A stretch of DNA of 64,000 bases from Tahibacter amnicola (GTDB lineage Bacteria; Pseudomonadota; Gammaproteobacteria; Xanthomonadales; Rhodanobacteraceae), in NCBI RefSeq assembly GCF_025398735.1, contig NZ_CP104694.1:2567001-2631000 (forward strand). Direction: 5' to 3'. Shown one piece after another: positions 43,970-53,501 of this stretch. A program made the translations under genes and the position numbers. Below the pieces are notes generated by a model. It made no database searches and was not told where the DNA came from. It saw nothing but the letters and a program-made list of their open reading frames with translations. Every line of letters starts with the position of its first letter. Position 1 is the first letter of the stretch.

Positions 43970-44006
43970 CCCGGCAGGCAGTCCCTGTCTGCCCGCCGGG
44001 ATTTTT
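43970..44006 (+). terminator. Rho-independent terminator
   Basis: A 12-bp stem with one mismatch, CCCGGCAGGCAG (43970-43981) with CTGCCCGCCGGG (43989-44000), loop TCCCTGT, is followed by ATTTTT. This is the clearest intrinsic terminator in the window. Confidence 0.85.
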
Positions 44007-44249
44007 CAGGACCGCCCCCGCGCCGGCGGTCTCAGAATAGTCTCCGGCGCGCGTGCAGATACCTTCCCGTTCAGCATTGCGCCATTGTGCGCAGGGTGGA
44101 GATAGCAATTCCGTCGCATTTCGGCGTCAACGGTTGTTCGTCATCCGCGTTCTTGCACGCGCAGGGGATAGGGACGCGCAACGCTTGGCGGTGCTGCCGG
44201 CGTCGTCAGGCGCGCGTCATTGGGTGGCATGCCACCATGAGCAGACGGG

Positions 44250-45764
44250 ATGGCGCATATGAAACGACTACATGGGTTATTGGCGGCCGTGGCAGCCTTG
44301 GTGGCGATGCCTGCGGCCGTAGCAGGGACAGATGGTGTGCCACACAGTGGTGCGACGGCGCCGCCATCGCCCGAGTTGAGCTCGGAACGTCGGGGGATAG
44401 GCCTTACGGCGCCTACTGCCTCCGGAAGAGAAGGTGCTCCGATCGATCCGTTTCGCTCGCTGGCGGTAACGGATCTGGCCATCCTGGAGAAGTTCACGTT
44501 TCTGGAAGTGATGACAGCCGCGACGAAGGTCGTCGGCAACACGATGACACCGCTGCAGTCGTTCCAGCAGTGGTGGGATACGCAGAACCTCGCACCTGGC
44601 CTTGCCCTCGGACCGCACTGCGACGACCAGCGCAAGAACGGCGTACCCGTCTTCAACGGATTTGCGTTCCTGTGCCCGCGTGCGGAAGGCGATCATGTGA
44701 ACATCGATCCCTTCGATCCGGGCCCGACGGGCTTCATGCCGATCGGGTTGTTCAACCGGTTCGACCTGGCGCCCGCCGACGGCAGCGACTGTGGCGAGTA
44801 CCGCATCCTGTTCGCGCGCCGTTCCGGGCAGAACATTCCATTTTTCCGGAATCTGTTGATCTTCGAGGCCGTACTGCCCAATCCGCGGCCGGAGCTGGGA
44901 TTGAACGGCTGCGCCCGCGTGGCTGAGTTCTGGGGCAAGTTGTCGGAAGAAGCCGATGCGCAGGTGCGGGCCACCCGGCTGCACGACTTCTACTTCAAGG
45001 GACTGCCGGGCTTCCCGCCGGTCGTGGCGCCCAACCATTACGGCGCCGGTCCGAAGGGCCGAGGACAGGTGCGAACGAACCAGTTCATGCAGTTCCCCTG
45101 GAATCTGCGCGAGTTCAAGCTGGCGCGCGTGTGTGATAGCGCCGTGCAGTGTTCGATCCGGTTCATGCCGGCGACCGACAAGACCAATCCCGCTGCCACG
45201 CTGTTCAACGGAACGAACGCCCAGTCGCAGAATTTCCAGCAGGATTTCGTGGCCAACCAGGTGGCACGGCTGGCGGTACCCGACATCAACCTGTTCAGCT
45301 TTGCGCCGCCGAACAAGTTCAACACCGGGCAGAGCCTGTCACAGACCGAAGAGAACGACTATTCACTGGCGTTTCTGTCGGCGCCGGCCGCGTTCCGGTC
45401 GGCCATCCAGGACAAGCTCGATCAACTGGGTAGCCCCCTTTCCCCGGACCAGATCGTGGCGCGTGCACAGACGCTGTCCTGCGGCGGCTGCCATGAGCTC
45501 AGCCGTTCGGCGGATATCGGACATGACCAGACGTTTCCCGCCTCAGTGGGTTTCGTGCACGTGGCTGAGAACCAGTTTGAGAGCGGTCCCGATGGCACGC
45601 GTTTCATGACCTCGCCAGCGCTCAAGGATGTGTTCCTGCCGCACCGCAAGAATGTACTGGAGGCGTTTCTGTCCCAGACCGCGGAATTGCCGCGTTGCGC
45701 AATGCCGTGCACTACACCCGAAGGTACCGCGACCACCTGCCAGGAGATCTGCGTCGCACCCTAG
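44250..45764 (+). CDS. Exported CxxCH protein of unknown family (paralogue A)
   Basis: A 504-residue protein (ATG 44250, or ATG 44259 as MKRLHG) with a signal peptide ending near AAVAGT. A disordered stretch ending in PELSSERRG is followed by a large domain with QWWDTQN, HCDDQ, GLFNRFDLAPADGSDCGEYRI, LPNPRPELGLNGCARVAEFW, NHYGAGPKGRGQVRTNQFM and VPDINLFSF. The C-terminal region holds SCGGCHELS with C411xxC414H415, a single c-type haem-binding motif, then DVFLPHRKNVL and a Cys-rich end (CAMPCTTPE, CQEICVAP). It is about 45% identical by eye to the minus-strand protein at 51.95-53.5 kb. No name is known to me; a secreted monohaem protein is the sequence-based reading. Confidence 0.8.
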   Translation: MAHMKRLHGLLAAVAALVAMPAAVAGTDGVPHSGATAPPSPELSSERRGIGLTAPTASGREGAPIDPFRSLAVTDLAILEKFTFLEVMTAATKVVGNTMTPLQSFQQWWDTQNLAPGLALGPHCDDQRKNGVPVFNGFAFLCPRAEGDHVNIDPFDPGPTGFMPIGLFNRFDLAPADGSDCGEYRILFARRSGQNIPFFRNLLIFEAVLPNPRPELGLNGCARVAEFWGKLSEEADAQVRATRLHDFYFKGLPGFPPVVAPNHYGAGPKGRGQVRTNQFMQFPWNLREFKLARVCDSAVQCSIRFMPATDKTNPAATLFNGTNAQSQNFQQDFVANQVARLAVPDINLFSFAPPNKFNTGQSLSQTEENDYSLAFLSAPAAFRSAIQDKLDQLGSPLSPDQIVARAQTLSCGGCHELSRSADIGHDQTFPASVGFVHVAENQFESGPDGTRFMTSPALKDVFLPHRKNVLEAFLSQTAELPRCAMPCTTPEGTATTCQEICVAP

Positions 45765-45784
45765 CCATAGGCGCACGCGGAACC

Positions 45785-45812
45785 ACAGCCGGTGCCGACA
45801 GGCGCCGGCTGT
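45785..45812 (+). terminator. Terminator-like hairpin
   Basis: ACAGCCGG (45785-45792) pairs with CCGGCTGT (45805-45812) and inner GCC with GGC around a GACA loop. It is followed by CTTCGCGTCTCCTT and lies 20 bases after the stop of paralogue A. Confidence 0.6.
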
Positions 45813-46253
45813 CTTCGCGTCTCCTTGACGCAGGCAGGACATCCGCAAACCAGTAGCACTGCGCCGGTGCACGTCCACGGACGCCGCACAAGGATGAAGG
45901 TTTCGTGTAGCAAACACGCCAGGTTGACGTCGCTCTAACAAATGGCGGCAGTGAGCGGTCAGGAATCGGTGTTTGACGCGCGCGGGGGAATCGTGATCGG
46001 CGACGAATTCGTCTAGGATAGTCCCGGGCAGCGTTCCCGAGCTGGCTGATTTCGATCTTCGCTGTTGCGTGGAATTCGAAAGTGCGTTCTGACGGAGTAC
46101 CGGCGGAACCAAGGAGTGGTTCTTGCTGTTCGCGGCGAGAACGATGGGATTTTCTCTTTACGTCGACGCGACGACGTCAGACCGCCTGCCGCTGCGCGCT
46201 GCGCCGCACATCGCGTTCTCGTCGTACGACTGTCAACTAAAAGAGGATTCCAC
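45813..46253. other. Intergenic region
   Basis: 441 bases with no convincing gene. The segment GAATTCGTCTAGGATAGTCCC near 46008-46028 has a TAGGAT that might be a -10 box, but without a well-placed -35. The last 100 bases include the leader of the choice-of-anchor J gene. Confidence 0.45.
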
Positions 46254-47903
46254 ATGGATATCTCGTTGCGTCGGCATGCCCTTGCGTCGGCGGTACTCGT
46301 GGTACTTTCGTCTTCGCCGGCATTGGCCGCCAATGTCTTCTTCGAGGACTTCCAGATTCCCGGCGGCATGGGGCAGCACGGCTGCCAGGTATCCGTCAAT
46401 GCCGGCGGCGCCGGCACCTATCCGTTCCCGGCCAACTGGTTGCTGCGCAACGTGGATAACCGGACGCCGGCTACCAATGTGAATTACGTCAACGACGCCT
46501 GGGAAGATCGCGAGGACTTCGCCAACGATACAACCGACTGCGCCGCGTTCAGCACCTCCTGGTACAGTCCGGCCGGTTCCGCCGACGACTGGATGTGGAC
46601 GCCGGCGATCGCCGTGCCGGCCGGAGGCGCGAACCTGACCTGGAACGCCATCACCTATGACCCCTCGTATCCGGATGGGTACGAAGTACGCATTATGGCG
46701 TCGCCCAATGTGCCGACCGGCGGGACGGGGACCATCGGCAACCAGCTGAGCAGCAGCACGCAGCTGTTCGCGATTCCGCAGGAGAATACGGCCTGGACGC
46801 CGCGTTCCGTTTCGCTGGCCGCCTACTCGGGCCAGACTGTCTATATCGGGTTCCGCAACAACAGCAATGACAAGTTCCTGCTGTTGATTGACGACGTGGC
46901 CGTCGTGTCGTCGGCCCCCGACCTGGCTGCCGAGGAGTCATTGGCCTTTCCAGTCGACTATCCCCTCGTGCCGGCGGGCATCAAGGTGGAGGCGACCCTC
47001 GCAGCGCGGGCACGCAACGCGGGCGGCGCGACCCTGACGAACGTCGCGGGTACGGCGCAGCCCAAACTCGATGCGGTGGCGGTCGGGTCTGTGCTGCCCT
47101 CGACCAATACCATCGCCTCGCTGGCGGTCGGTGCGACCGATACGCTGAGTTTCCCGTCGCCCCTGGTCATTGACGCGCCGGGTGACTGGTCAGCGACCTT
47201 CACCATGACGGCCACGGAAACCGACGCGGAACCCGGCAACAACACACTGGACGTACCGCTCACCAGCGTCGGCGGCAATGCCTGGTCGCGGTTTGAAGGT
47301 GCACCGACCGGAACCTTGGGAATCGGTGCCGGCAACGGCGGTGAGCTGGGCACCAGCTTCACCCTGTTGCGTCGCGCGGATATTCGCGGCATTCGTTTTG
47401 GCGTCGGTCCCTCGGCCGAGGTGAACTGGCCGGGCCAGGATCTGATCGCCAACGTTCGTGCCACCGACGGCACCGGGCAGCCGACGACGATCATTGCCTC
47501 GACGGTGCCGGTCGAGTCGACCGCCGAGGGTGGCATCTATGAGGTGCCCTTCGTGGGCGGTGCGATCAATTTGCAACCCGGCACGTACTTCGTCAGCGTC
47601 GCCGAGCCGGTCGGCGGACCGACCTTGCCGCTGTACGTGCATATGCAGCGCTTCGAGAGCGGTACGAACTGGGCTGCGCTGCAGACGCCGCCCACTTCGT
47701 GGTCGACGTTTGAGTCGTTTGGAACGGGCTTCCAGCGAGTGCCCCAGATATCACTGCTGGTAGAACTGTCCTTGTTCCGCGATGGGTTTGATCTGCCCGA
47801 GCCGGCGCGCTCGTCCTACCAGGTGGCTCCGGCGCCCAAGGCGGTGCCGCCCTTGCTGCGCAAGCCGGCACCGACGGCATTCTCGCAAGGCATGGCAAGA
47901 TAG
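46254..47903 (+). CDS. Exported choice-of-anchor J family protein
   Basis: A 549-residue protein from ATG 46254 with AAGAGGA upstream and a signal peptide ending near PALAANV. Residues about 28-225 form a choice-of-anchor J (cleaved-adhesin-like jelly-roll) domain: FFEDFQIPGGMG, DDWMWTPAIAVPAGGANLTW, YPDGYEVRIMAS, YIGFRNNSNDKFLLLIDDVAV. CARDB-like DLAAEESLAFPVDYPLVPAG and a further beta-sandwich follow. Near the end, LSLFRDGFD precedes a 36-residue low-complexity tail (PEPARSS...). Extracellular; probably adhesion or matrix. The tag FRDGFD is shared in variant form with four other exported proteins of the window. Confidence 0.8.
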   Translation: MDISLRRHALASAVLVVLSSSPALAANVFFEDFQIPGGMGQHGCQVSVNAGGAGTYPFPANWLLRNVDNRTPATNVNYVNDAWEDREDFANDTTDCAAFSTSWYSPAGSADDWMWTPAIAVPAGGANLTWNAITYDPSYPDGYEVRIMASPNVPTGGTGTIGNQLSSSTQLFAIPQENTAWTPRSVSLAAYSGQTVYIGFRNNSNDKFLLLIDDVAVVSSAPDLAAEESLAFPVDYPLVPAGIKVEATLAARARNAGGATLTNVAGTAQPKLDAVAVGSVLPSTNTIASLAVGATDTLSFPSPLVIDAPGDWSATFTMTATETDAEPGNNTLDVPLTSVGGNAWSRFEGAPTGTLGIGAGNGGELGTSFTLLRRADIRGIRFGVGPSAEVNWPGQDLIANVRATDGTGQPTTIIASTVPVESTAEGGIYEVPFVGGAINLQPGTYFVSVAEPVGGPTLPLYVHMQRFESGTNWAALQTPPTSWSTFESFGTGFQRVPQISLLVELSLFRDGFDLPEPARSSYQVAPAPKAVPPLLRKPAPTAFSQGMAR

Positions 47904-47929
47904 GCCGGACCTCCCTTCGGCCCGGACGC

Positions 47930-49498
47930 ATGCACGAGCACCGCCTTCGACAGATGCTGGAAGCGCACATCGCCCAGGGCCGCTTCGATGCGGCCCTGGT
48001 GTTGCTGGAACAATGGCAGGGGCAGGCGCCGCGCCAGCTCCTGCCGGAATTGATCCGGGCTCGCCTGGAGTTCATGCAGGGCCGTTATCGCGCCGCAAGG
48101 GCCCGTTTCCTGCAGGCCGTGCAGGAACGCGAATGCGCGCCGTCCGACGTGCTGGAACTGGTCAACGGATTGCGGCTGTTCGTGGCCCACGACGCCATGA
48201 TCGCGTGGGCCGAAAGTTATCCGCACCGGAATGCGCTCCGGGCGGTGGACCAGGTGCTGGCGGCAGCCTCCCTGAGCACCATCGGCGCGCAGGACCTGGC
48301 CCGACGCTGGGCCGACGAGGCCGTTGCGAAGGCCCCGGATGACGGTATCTGCCGGGTCAATCGCGCGTTGATTCTCAACTACGCCGGCGACTTCGATGCC
48401 GCCCGGGCTGACCTGGATCACGTCCTCGGCGGGCCGCAGGAATCTGCCATGGGTTACTGGCTCGCCGCCCGGGTTTCGCGGCAGACACCCGACCGCAATC
48501 ACGTCGGCGCCCTGCGCGAACGCCTGGGCCGCTCGACGCTGCATCCGCGCGATCGCGAATTTCTATACTTTGCACTGTTCAAGGAACTCGACGACCTGGG
48601 CGACCGGCCCGGCGCGTGGGAAGCGCTGTCCGCCGGCTGCCGCGTCGCCCGGACGAGGGCCCCCTACGATGCGGCGATGCAGGAGCGGCTGTTTGCGCAT
48701 CTTCGCCAGCCGATCCGCGCGGTACCGGTAGCGGATCCACCGCCGGTCGGTGCGCCGGTGCCGATCTTCATCGTCGGCATGCATCGCTCGGGCACGACCC
48801 TGCTCGAAAGCATGCTCAGCGCCCATCCGGAGGTACATGCCTACGGCGAATCCCAGCGCCTGAGTGCGGCGCTGCGGCTGGCGGCGGACCGCTATTGCCA
48901 GGGTGTCATTGACGACGGCCTGGCGCAGCGCCTGCCGGATCTGGACTACCGTGCGGCTCGCGACAGCTTTCTCGGCGAAGGCCGGCGACTGGTAGGGCAG
49001 GCGACGCACGTAACGGAGAAAATGCCCGGCAACTTCCAGCTTGTCGGCGCGATCCGTCACGCCTTGCCGCACGCCCGCGTCATTCACATGCGGCGGGATC
49101 CCATGGACGTGTGTTTCGCCAATCTGCGCGAGCACTTCGCCGACGGCGTGAGCCACGCCAACAGTGCTGTCGACGTGGCGCACTATCACGCGCTGTATCG
49201 TGGTCTGATGGCGCATTGGCAGGAGGTCTATCCGGGATTCGTCCTGGACGTGGACTACGAATCCCTCGTGACGGATCCCGTAGCCGAGTCCCGGCGCGTC
49301 TATGCGTTTTGCGGCTTGCCCTGGGACGACGGTGTTACGGATCCCGCGCGATGGGCGGGGCGTGCCATCACCACCCTCAGCTCACTTCAGGCGCGCGGCA
49401 CGATCCATCGGAACCGTGTCGGTGGGTGGCGGGCCTACGCCCAATGGCTGGAGCCCCTGCAGGAAGCGCTCGGCGTCACCGAGGTGTCGGCCAGCTAG
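47930..49498 (+). CDS. TPR-sulfotransferase fusion
   Basis: A 522-residue protein. Residues 1-255 are helical TPR-like repeats (FDAALVLLEQW, GRYRAARARFLQA, GDFDAARADLDHVL). Residues about 275-510 are a sulfotransferase domain with the 5'-phosphosulfate-binding loop IFIVGMHRSGTTLLESML (P-loop-like), the 3'-phosphate-binding region VIHMRRDPMDVCFANLR, and LDVDYESLVTDP. Such proteins transfer sulfate from PAPS to a protein (tyrosylprotein sulfotransferase-like), glycan or lipid; the acceptor is unknown. There is no signal peptide, so cytosolic. It starts 26 bases after the choice-of-anchor J gene and may be co-transcribed with it. Confidence 0.87.
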   Translation: MHEHRLRQMLEAHIAQGRFDAALVLLEQWQGQAPRQLLPELIRARLEFMQGRYRAARARFLQAVQERECAPSDVLELVNGLRLFVAHDAMIAWAESYPHRNALRAVDQVLAAASLSTIGAQDLARRWADEAVAKAPDDGICRVNRALILNYAGDFDAARADLDHVLGGPQESAMGYWLAARVSRQTPDRNHVGALRERLGRSTLHPRDREFLYFALFKELDDLGDRPGAWEALSAGCRVARTRAPYDAAMQERLFAHLRQPIRAVPVADPPPVGAPVPIFIVGMHRSGTTLLESMLSAHPEVHAYGESQRLSAALRLAADRYCQGVIDDGLAQRLPDLDYRAARDSFLGEGRRLVGQATHVTEKMPGNFQLVGAIRHALPHARVIHMRRDPMDVCFANLREHFADGVSHANSAVDVAHYHALYRGLMAHWQEVYPGFVLDVDYESLVTDPVAESRRVYAFCGLPWDDGVTDPARWAGRAITTLSSLQARGTIHRNRVGGWRAYAQWLEPLQEALGVTEVSAS

Positions 49499-49659
49499 CG
49501 CCACGCGCGCGTCGCCTCCTTGCCGTTCTGTGCGTCCGTTCTCGAATGTTCCGGCGATGGCGGTAAACCGCAGCCGGACACCGCCGTTGATCTTCCCCGG
49601 GTTGAACCTGCCTGGCGTCATCGTTGCGGCGCCAGGTCCACCGGGAAGGGAGATGGGTA

Positions 49660-51356
49660 ATGACACGGTATCTGATAGCGATGGCAGCAGCCGTCGTGGG
49701 GATGGCACACGCGGCGCCAGCGGCAGCCTTTGACACGATCTGGCGCGGGGGCTTCGAGAGCGCGGCCAACCGTACTTCCCCCTGGGTACCAACCTGGATC
49801 GGATGCTGGACCACTCGACCGCATACAACTTCGTTGACGTGATGAAGCAGTCACGTACGTGGATCACGCAGCACACGCAGTCCAGTGCCTGGGATACGGG
49901 CGACTTCGCCTGCCTGGACCTCGATGCGAACGGATACGTGCGCTCGCTGGTGCCGCGGACCGACCACCCCGATTGCACCGAGCCGGACTACAACGCGGTT
50001 TCCACCCTGTTCTTCTACGGCGAGAACTGGCATGGGCACTATCCGGCGGGCCGGTATACCGTGACCTGGGAAGGGCGCGGCAAGCTGGAGTACTTCTTCG
50101 CCGCCCGGAAGAACGACGCGGATTCCAGCGATCACCGCGATGCCCTGGACGTGGATCCCAGCGAGAGCGGATTCATGCTGCGGATCAGCGAAATCGATCC
50201 GGAAGACCCGGTGCGCAATATCCATGTGTGGATGCCGGGATTTGACGAGAACACCGGGCCTTCGCAGCTGTTCCACCCGGATTTCCTGCGCCTCATCCGA
50301 CGCAACAAAGTCCTGCGCTTCATGGACTGGATGATGACAAACAACTCCAACGAGAAGGAGTTTGCCACGCGACCAAAGCGGCCGGACGTGCGCTGGACCG
50401 AGCACGGCGTGCCGCTGGAGATCATGGTCGAGTTGTCCAACCGCACCGATACGCATCCCTGGTTCAACATGCCGCACCAGGCCACGGATGACTACATGAT
50501 GCGCTTTGCGCAGATGGTGAAGCGCCAGTTGCGGCGTGATCTGAACGTGTACGTGGAGTATTCCAACGAGATCTGGAATCGCATATTCACCCAGGGCACC
50601 TATGTCAGGGACCATGGTGTCGGCCTTTTCGGCGCCGCTGACGAATGGGAAAGCCGCTTTACCTGGCACGGTATGCGGTCGGCACAGATGTGCGATATCT
50701 GGAAGGCGGCCTTTGGCGATCAGGCAGACCGCGTCGTCTGCGTTCTGGGCGGCTGGGCGAGCAATGCCTACATGTCGCGGGTGGCGGCCGAGTGCACACT
50801 GTGGACCGACGGCCGCCCCTGCAGGGGGCATGGGCTGACCGCCATGGCGATCGCGCCCTATTTCGGTGGCTATCTCGGTGACGATCCCTACTTTGATACC
50901 GTCAAGAACTGGAACCTGGACAAGCTGTTTACGGAAATCACGCAAGGCGGGCAGTTGACGGGCGGCCCGGCAGGCGGCTCGCTGGCGGAAGCCAGGCGCT
51001 GGATGGATGCGCACGCGGACGTCGTCGACGACCTCGGAATGCATCTGGTCGCCTACGAAGGTGGCCAGCATCTCGCGGGCGTGCCGGTTGCTGCCCAGGA
51101 ATCGCAGACCCTTACCCGGCTCTTCACCAGCGCCAATCGCGATGCGCGCATGGGAGCGATCTACACGCAGTACCTCAACCAGTGGAAAGCGGCCGGCGGC
51201 GAGATGATGGTCCACTTCAACGCCTCCGGCATGTACTCCAAATACGGCAGCTGGGGCGCCGTGGAGTTTCTCGACCAGCAGAACACCCAAAAGCAGACCG
51301 CCATCCGGAACTTCATTCAGAACACGCCGTGCTGGTGGACAGGATGCGAAGACTGA
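49660..51356 (+). pseudogene. Exported glycoside-hydrolase-like protein, frameshifted after the signal peptide
   Basis: ATG 49660 with GGGAGATGGGTA upstream gives a signal peptide (MTRYLIAMAAAVVG, cleavage near AAPAAAF) and FDTIWRGGFESAANR. The downstream domain (YFPLGTNLDRMLDHST, then about 515 residues) is in the next frame, the switch lying at or near a C5 run at 49778-49782; one missing base explains it. The domain reads as a (beta/alpha)8 glycosidase-like fold: VDVMKQSRTW, FMDWMMTNNS, NVYVEYSNEIWN (candidate acid/base Glu), HLVAYEGGQHL (candidate nucleophile Glu) and a Cys-paired end CWWTGC. I have seen similar proteins annotated cellulose-binding. The order signal peptide, WRGGFES tag, domain is clear; activity is inference. 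Confidence 0.75.
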
Positions 51357-51361
51357 TTTCG

Positions 51362-51835
51362 CTACGTCTTCAGTAGCTTAAGCGGAGGCGTATGATCGTG
51401 CGGGGCGTCACGCAGTATGCGCAACTGAACGCCGCGGAACCACACCTCACGCCAGCGGGTGGTCTTGGCGGATGGCGTCAACTGCTGTGGCGAAACGGTC
51501 ACCTCGCCTTCAAATGCGTGACGCGTGTCGATGGCGCGTCGGTTGACTGCGGCGAACAGGGTATTGCCGTCACGGTAGCTGACGGCGACCAGTGCGCCGC
51601 AGCGGGCACACAGCAGGAACTCGGCGGACTGGCTACCCTGGCGATAGCGCGACAGGTAGTCGGTGCTGTCGATCAGGAAGGCACACCGTCCCTGCGGATC
51701 GGACAGCCAGGCGGCACCGTGCCGGGTGCAGAAGTCACAATCACAGGCGCGGGGGGCGTATGTTTCCGGTGCGGCTGATAGCGTCACTTGCGTGTGGATC
51801 GCGCCGCAATGGCATCCGCCGTTCAGTCGGATCAT
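51362..51835 (-). CDS. GFA-family zinc protein (glutathione-dependent formaldehyde-activating type)
   Basis: A 157-residue cytosolic protein with the GFA/CENP-V fold signature: GGCHCG (Cys8, Cys10), CDCDFCTRHG (Cys31, Cys33, Cys36) and CARCG (Cys77, Cys80), the ligands of two structural/catalytic zincs. The family includes S-hydroxymethylglutathione synthase, but most members, including probably this one, have unknown substrates. It converges on the glycosidase-like gene with 5 bases between stops, and is followed upstream on the same strand by the CxxCH paralogue B. Confidence 0.88.
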   Translation of the reverse strand: MIRLNGGCHCGAIHTQVTLSAAPETYAPRACDCDFCTRHGAAWLSDPQGRCAFLIDSTDYLSRYRQGSQSAEFLLCARCGALVAVSYRDGNTLFAAVNRRAIDTRHAFEGEVTVSPQQLTPSAKTTRWREVWFRGVQLRILRDAPHDHTPPLKLLKT

Positions 51836-51950
51836 CGCTTGCTCTGATTGAGAAGGACACCGTCGACTGTGGCGGGATCCGATTGCCGCGTCAATGCGGC
51901 AATCGGATCGGTGCGTATCCGGCCGTCAGGCGACCGGTGCCGGATCTTCG

Positions 51951-53495
51951 TTACGGGCGACAGATTTCCGAGCAGACCTGCGGCCGGCCGGCGGAGTCTT
52001 TGCACGGCACGTCACAGCGCGGCAGCGACGCACGGCTGTTCAGATAGTCGCGCAGCACGTTCTGGCGGTGTGGCAGGAAGACATCCGTCAGGGCCTGGGA
52101 GATCGGGAAGCGTTCGCCGTCCGGACCGGTTTCGGTGAACTGCTCGGTCACATGAACAAATCCGAGCGTGCCAGGCCAGTTCGGCTGCCCGCCGCCGATA
52201 TCAGCAAAGCCGCTCAGCTGGTGACAGCCGGCGCAGGACATCGCCTGGGCGCGGGCGATGATCTGGTCCGGCGTGAGCCGGCTGCCGATCTGGTTGAGTT
52301 TGTTCTGGATCTGCACGCGGAAGGATGGCGGCGAGTTCGAGAACGCGAAGACGTAGTCGTTGTCGGTGCCCTGTTCCTGGCTTTCGCCGGTATTGAAGAA
52401 CTTCGGCGGCGTGAAGGTGAAGCGGTTGATGTCCGGTACCGCCAGGTTCGCCACCTGCTGGTTGACGAAATGCGTGCGGAAGGTGCGCGCCGTCTCGGTG
52501 TTGTCGGAGAACAGCGTCGCCGACGGGTTCGTCTTGACCGTCTGCGGGCGCATGCCGGCCAGCGGGCAGGGCCGGTCAGCAGGGCAGGGGACGAGGTTGC
52601 TGTCGCCGCGGAACAGCTTGAACTCACGCAGGACCCAGTTGCCGCCGCTCTGGAACGTCATGAACTGGTTGCTGCGGATCTGGCCCTTGCCGGAGGGGCC
52701 GGCGCCGTAGTTGTCGGGGTGTACGACCGGCCGGAAGCCGGGCAGGCCAGTGAAATAGAACTGCTTGAGTTGGCTGGCGCGCTGCGACACGTTGTTGGTG
52801 CGCGAGAGTTTGTCCCAGAACTCCGCCACGCGCACGCAGCCGTCGAGACCGGCTTGTGGCCGCGGATTGGGCAAGGTGGCTTCGAAGATGACCAGGTTGC
52901 GGTCGGCGAAGTTGACCTGGCCTGAACCCTTCGCGAACACGATGCGGTATTCGCCGCAGTCAGCGCCGTCGGCGGGCGCGAGGTCGAAGCGGTTGAACAG
53001 GCCGACCGGTTCGAAGCTGTCCGGTCCGAAGATGAAGGGATTGCTCTGGGCCAGTGCGCCTTCGCCCCGCGGACACTCGTACTTGAAGCCGTTGAAGGTG
53101 GTCTGGCCCTGGAGGATCTGGTCGTCGCAGTGCGAGCCGGGACCAATGCCGGGCTTGCGGTTCTGCGTGTCCCACCACTGGCGGAACAGTGGCAGTGCAC
53201 GGCTGCGATCCAGTCCGCCGCGCATGACGATGGTTTCCATCGTCTCCTTGAACGTGAATTGCGCGAGGATCGCCTTGTCGGTGACGGCAAACGAGCGACG
53301 CGGATCCGTTGCGGCGATGGCTTCCGAAGCGGTCGCTGCGGACAGCGGCGCAGGTGCCACCGCAAGGCCGCGGCGTTCAGAGCTGAGCTCGGACGCGTTG
53401 CCGGCCAGGGCGGGATCGATGATCTGTGCGCTGGCGAAGCAACTGACGAAGGCCAGCGAAACGCCGGCCGCGAGTGAAGGTTTGATACGGTTCAT
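51951..53495 (-). CDS. Exported CxxCH protein of unknown family (paralogue B)
   Basis: A 514-residue protein; ATG 53495 (MNRIKPSLAAG) has AGGA nine bases upstream, an in-frame ATG at 53501 is too close to it. The signal peptide ends near CFASAQ. The domain order mirrors paralogue A at 44.25 kb: SELSSERRG, QWWDTQN, GLFNRFDLAPADGADCGEYRI, LPNPRPQAGLDGCVRVAEFW, NYGAGPSGKGQIRSNQFM, VPDINRFTF, then SCAGCHQLSG with C421xxC424H425 and DVFLPHRQNVLRDYL, and a Cys-rich end (CDVPCKDSA, CSEICRP). The conserved Cys pairs and CxxCH argue for an exported haem-carrying protein; function unknown. Confidence 0.8.
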   Translation of the reverse strand: MNRIKPSLAAGVSLAFVSCFASAQIIDPALAGNASELSSERRGLAVAPAPLSAATASEAIAATDPRRSFAVTDKAILAQFTFKETMETIVMRGGLDRSRALPLFRQWWDTQNRKPGIGPGSHCDDQILQGQTTFNGFKYECPRGEGALAQSNPFIFGPDSFEPVGLFNRFDLAPADGADCGEYRIVFAKGSGQVNFADRNLVIFEATLPNPRPQAGLDGCVRVAEFWDKLSRTNNVSQRASQLKQFYFTGLPGFRPVVHPDNYGAGPSGKGQIRSNQFMTFQSGGNWVLREFKLFRGDSNLVPCPADRPCPLAGMRPQTVKTNPSATLFSDNTETARTFRTHFVNQQVANLAVPDINRFTFTPPKFFNTGESQEQGTDNDYVFAFSNSPPSFRVQIQNKLNQIGSRLTPDQIIARAQAMSCAGCHQLSGFADIGGGQPNWPGTLGFVHVTEQFTETGPDGERFPISQALTDVFLPHRQNVLRDYLNSRASLPRCDVPCKDSAGRPQVCSEICRP

Positions 53496-53501
53496 GTCCA
53501 T

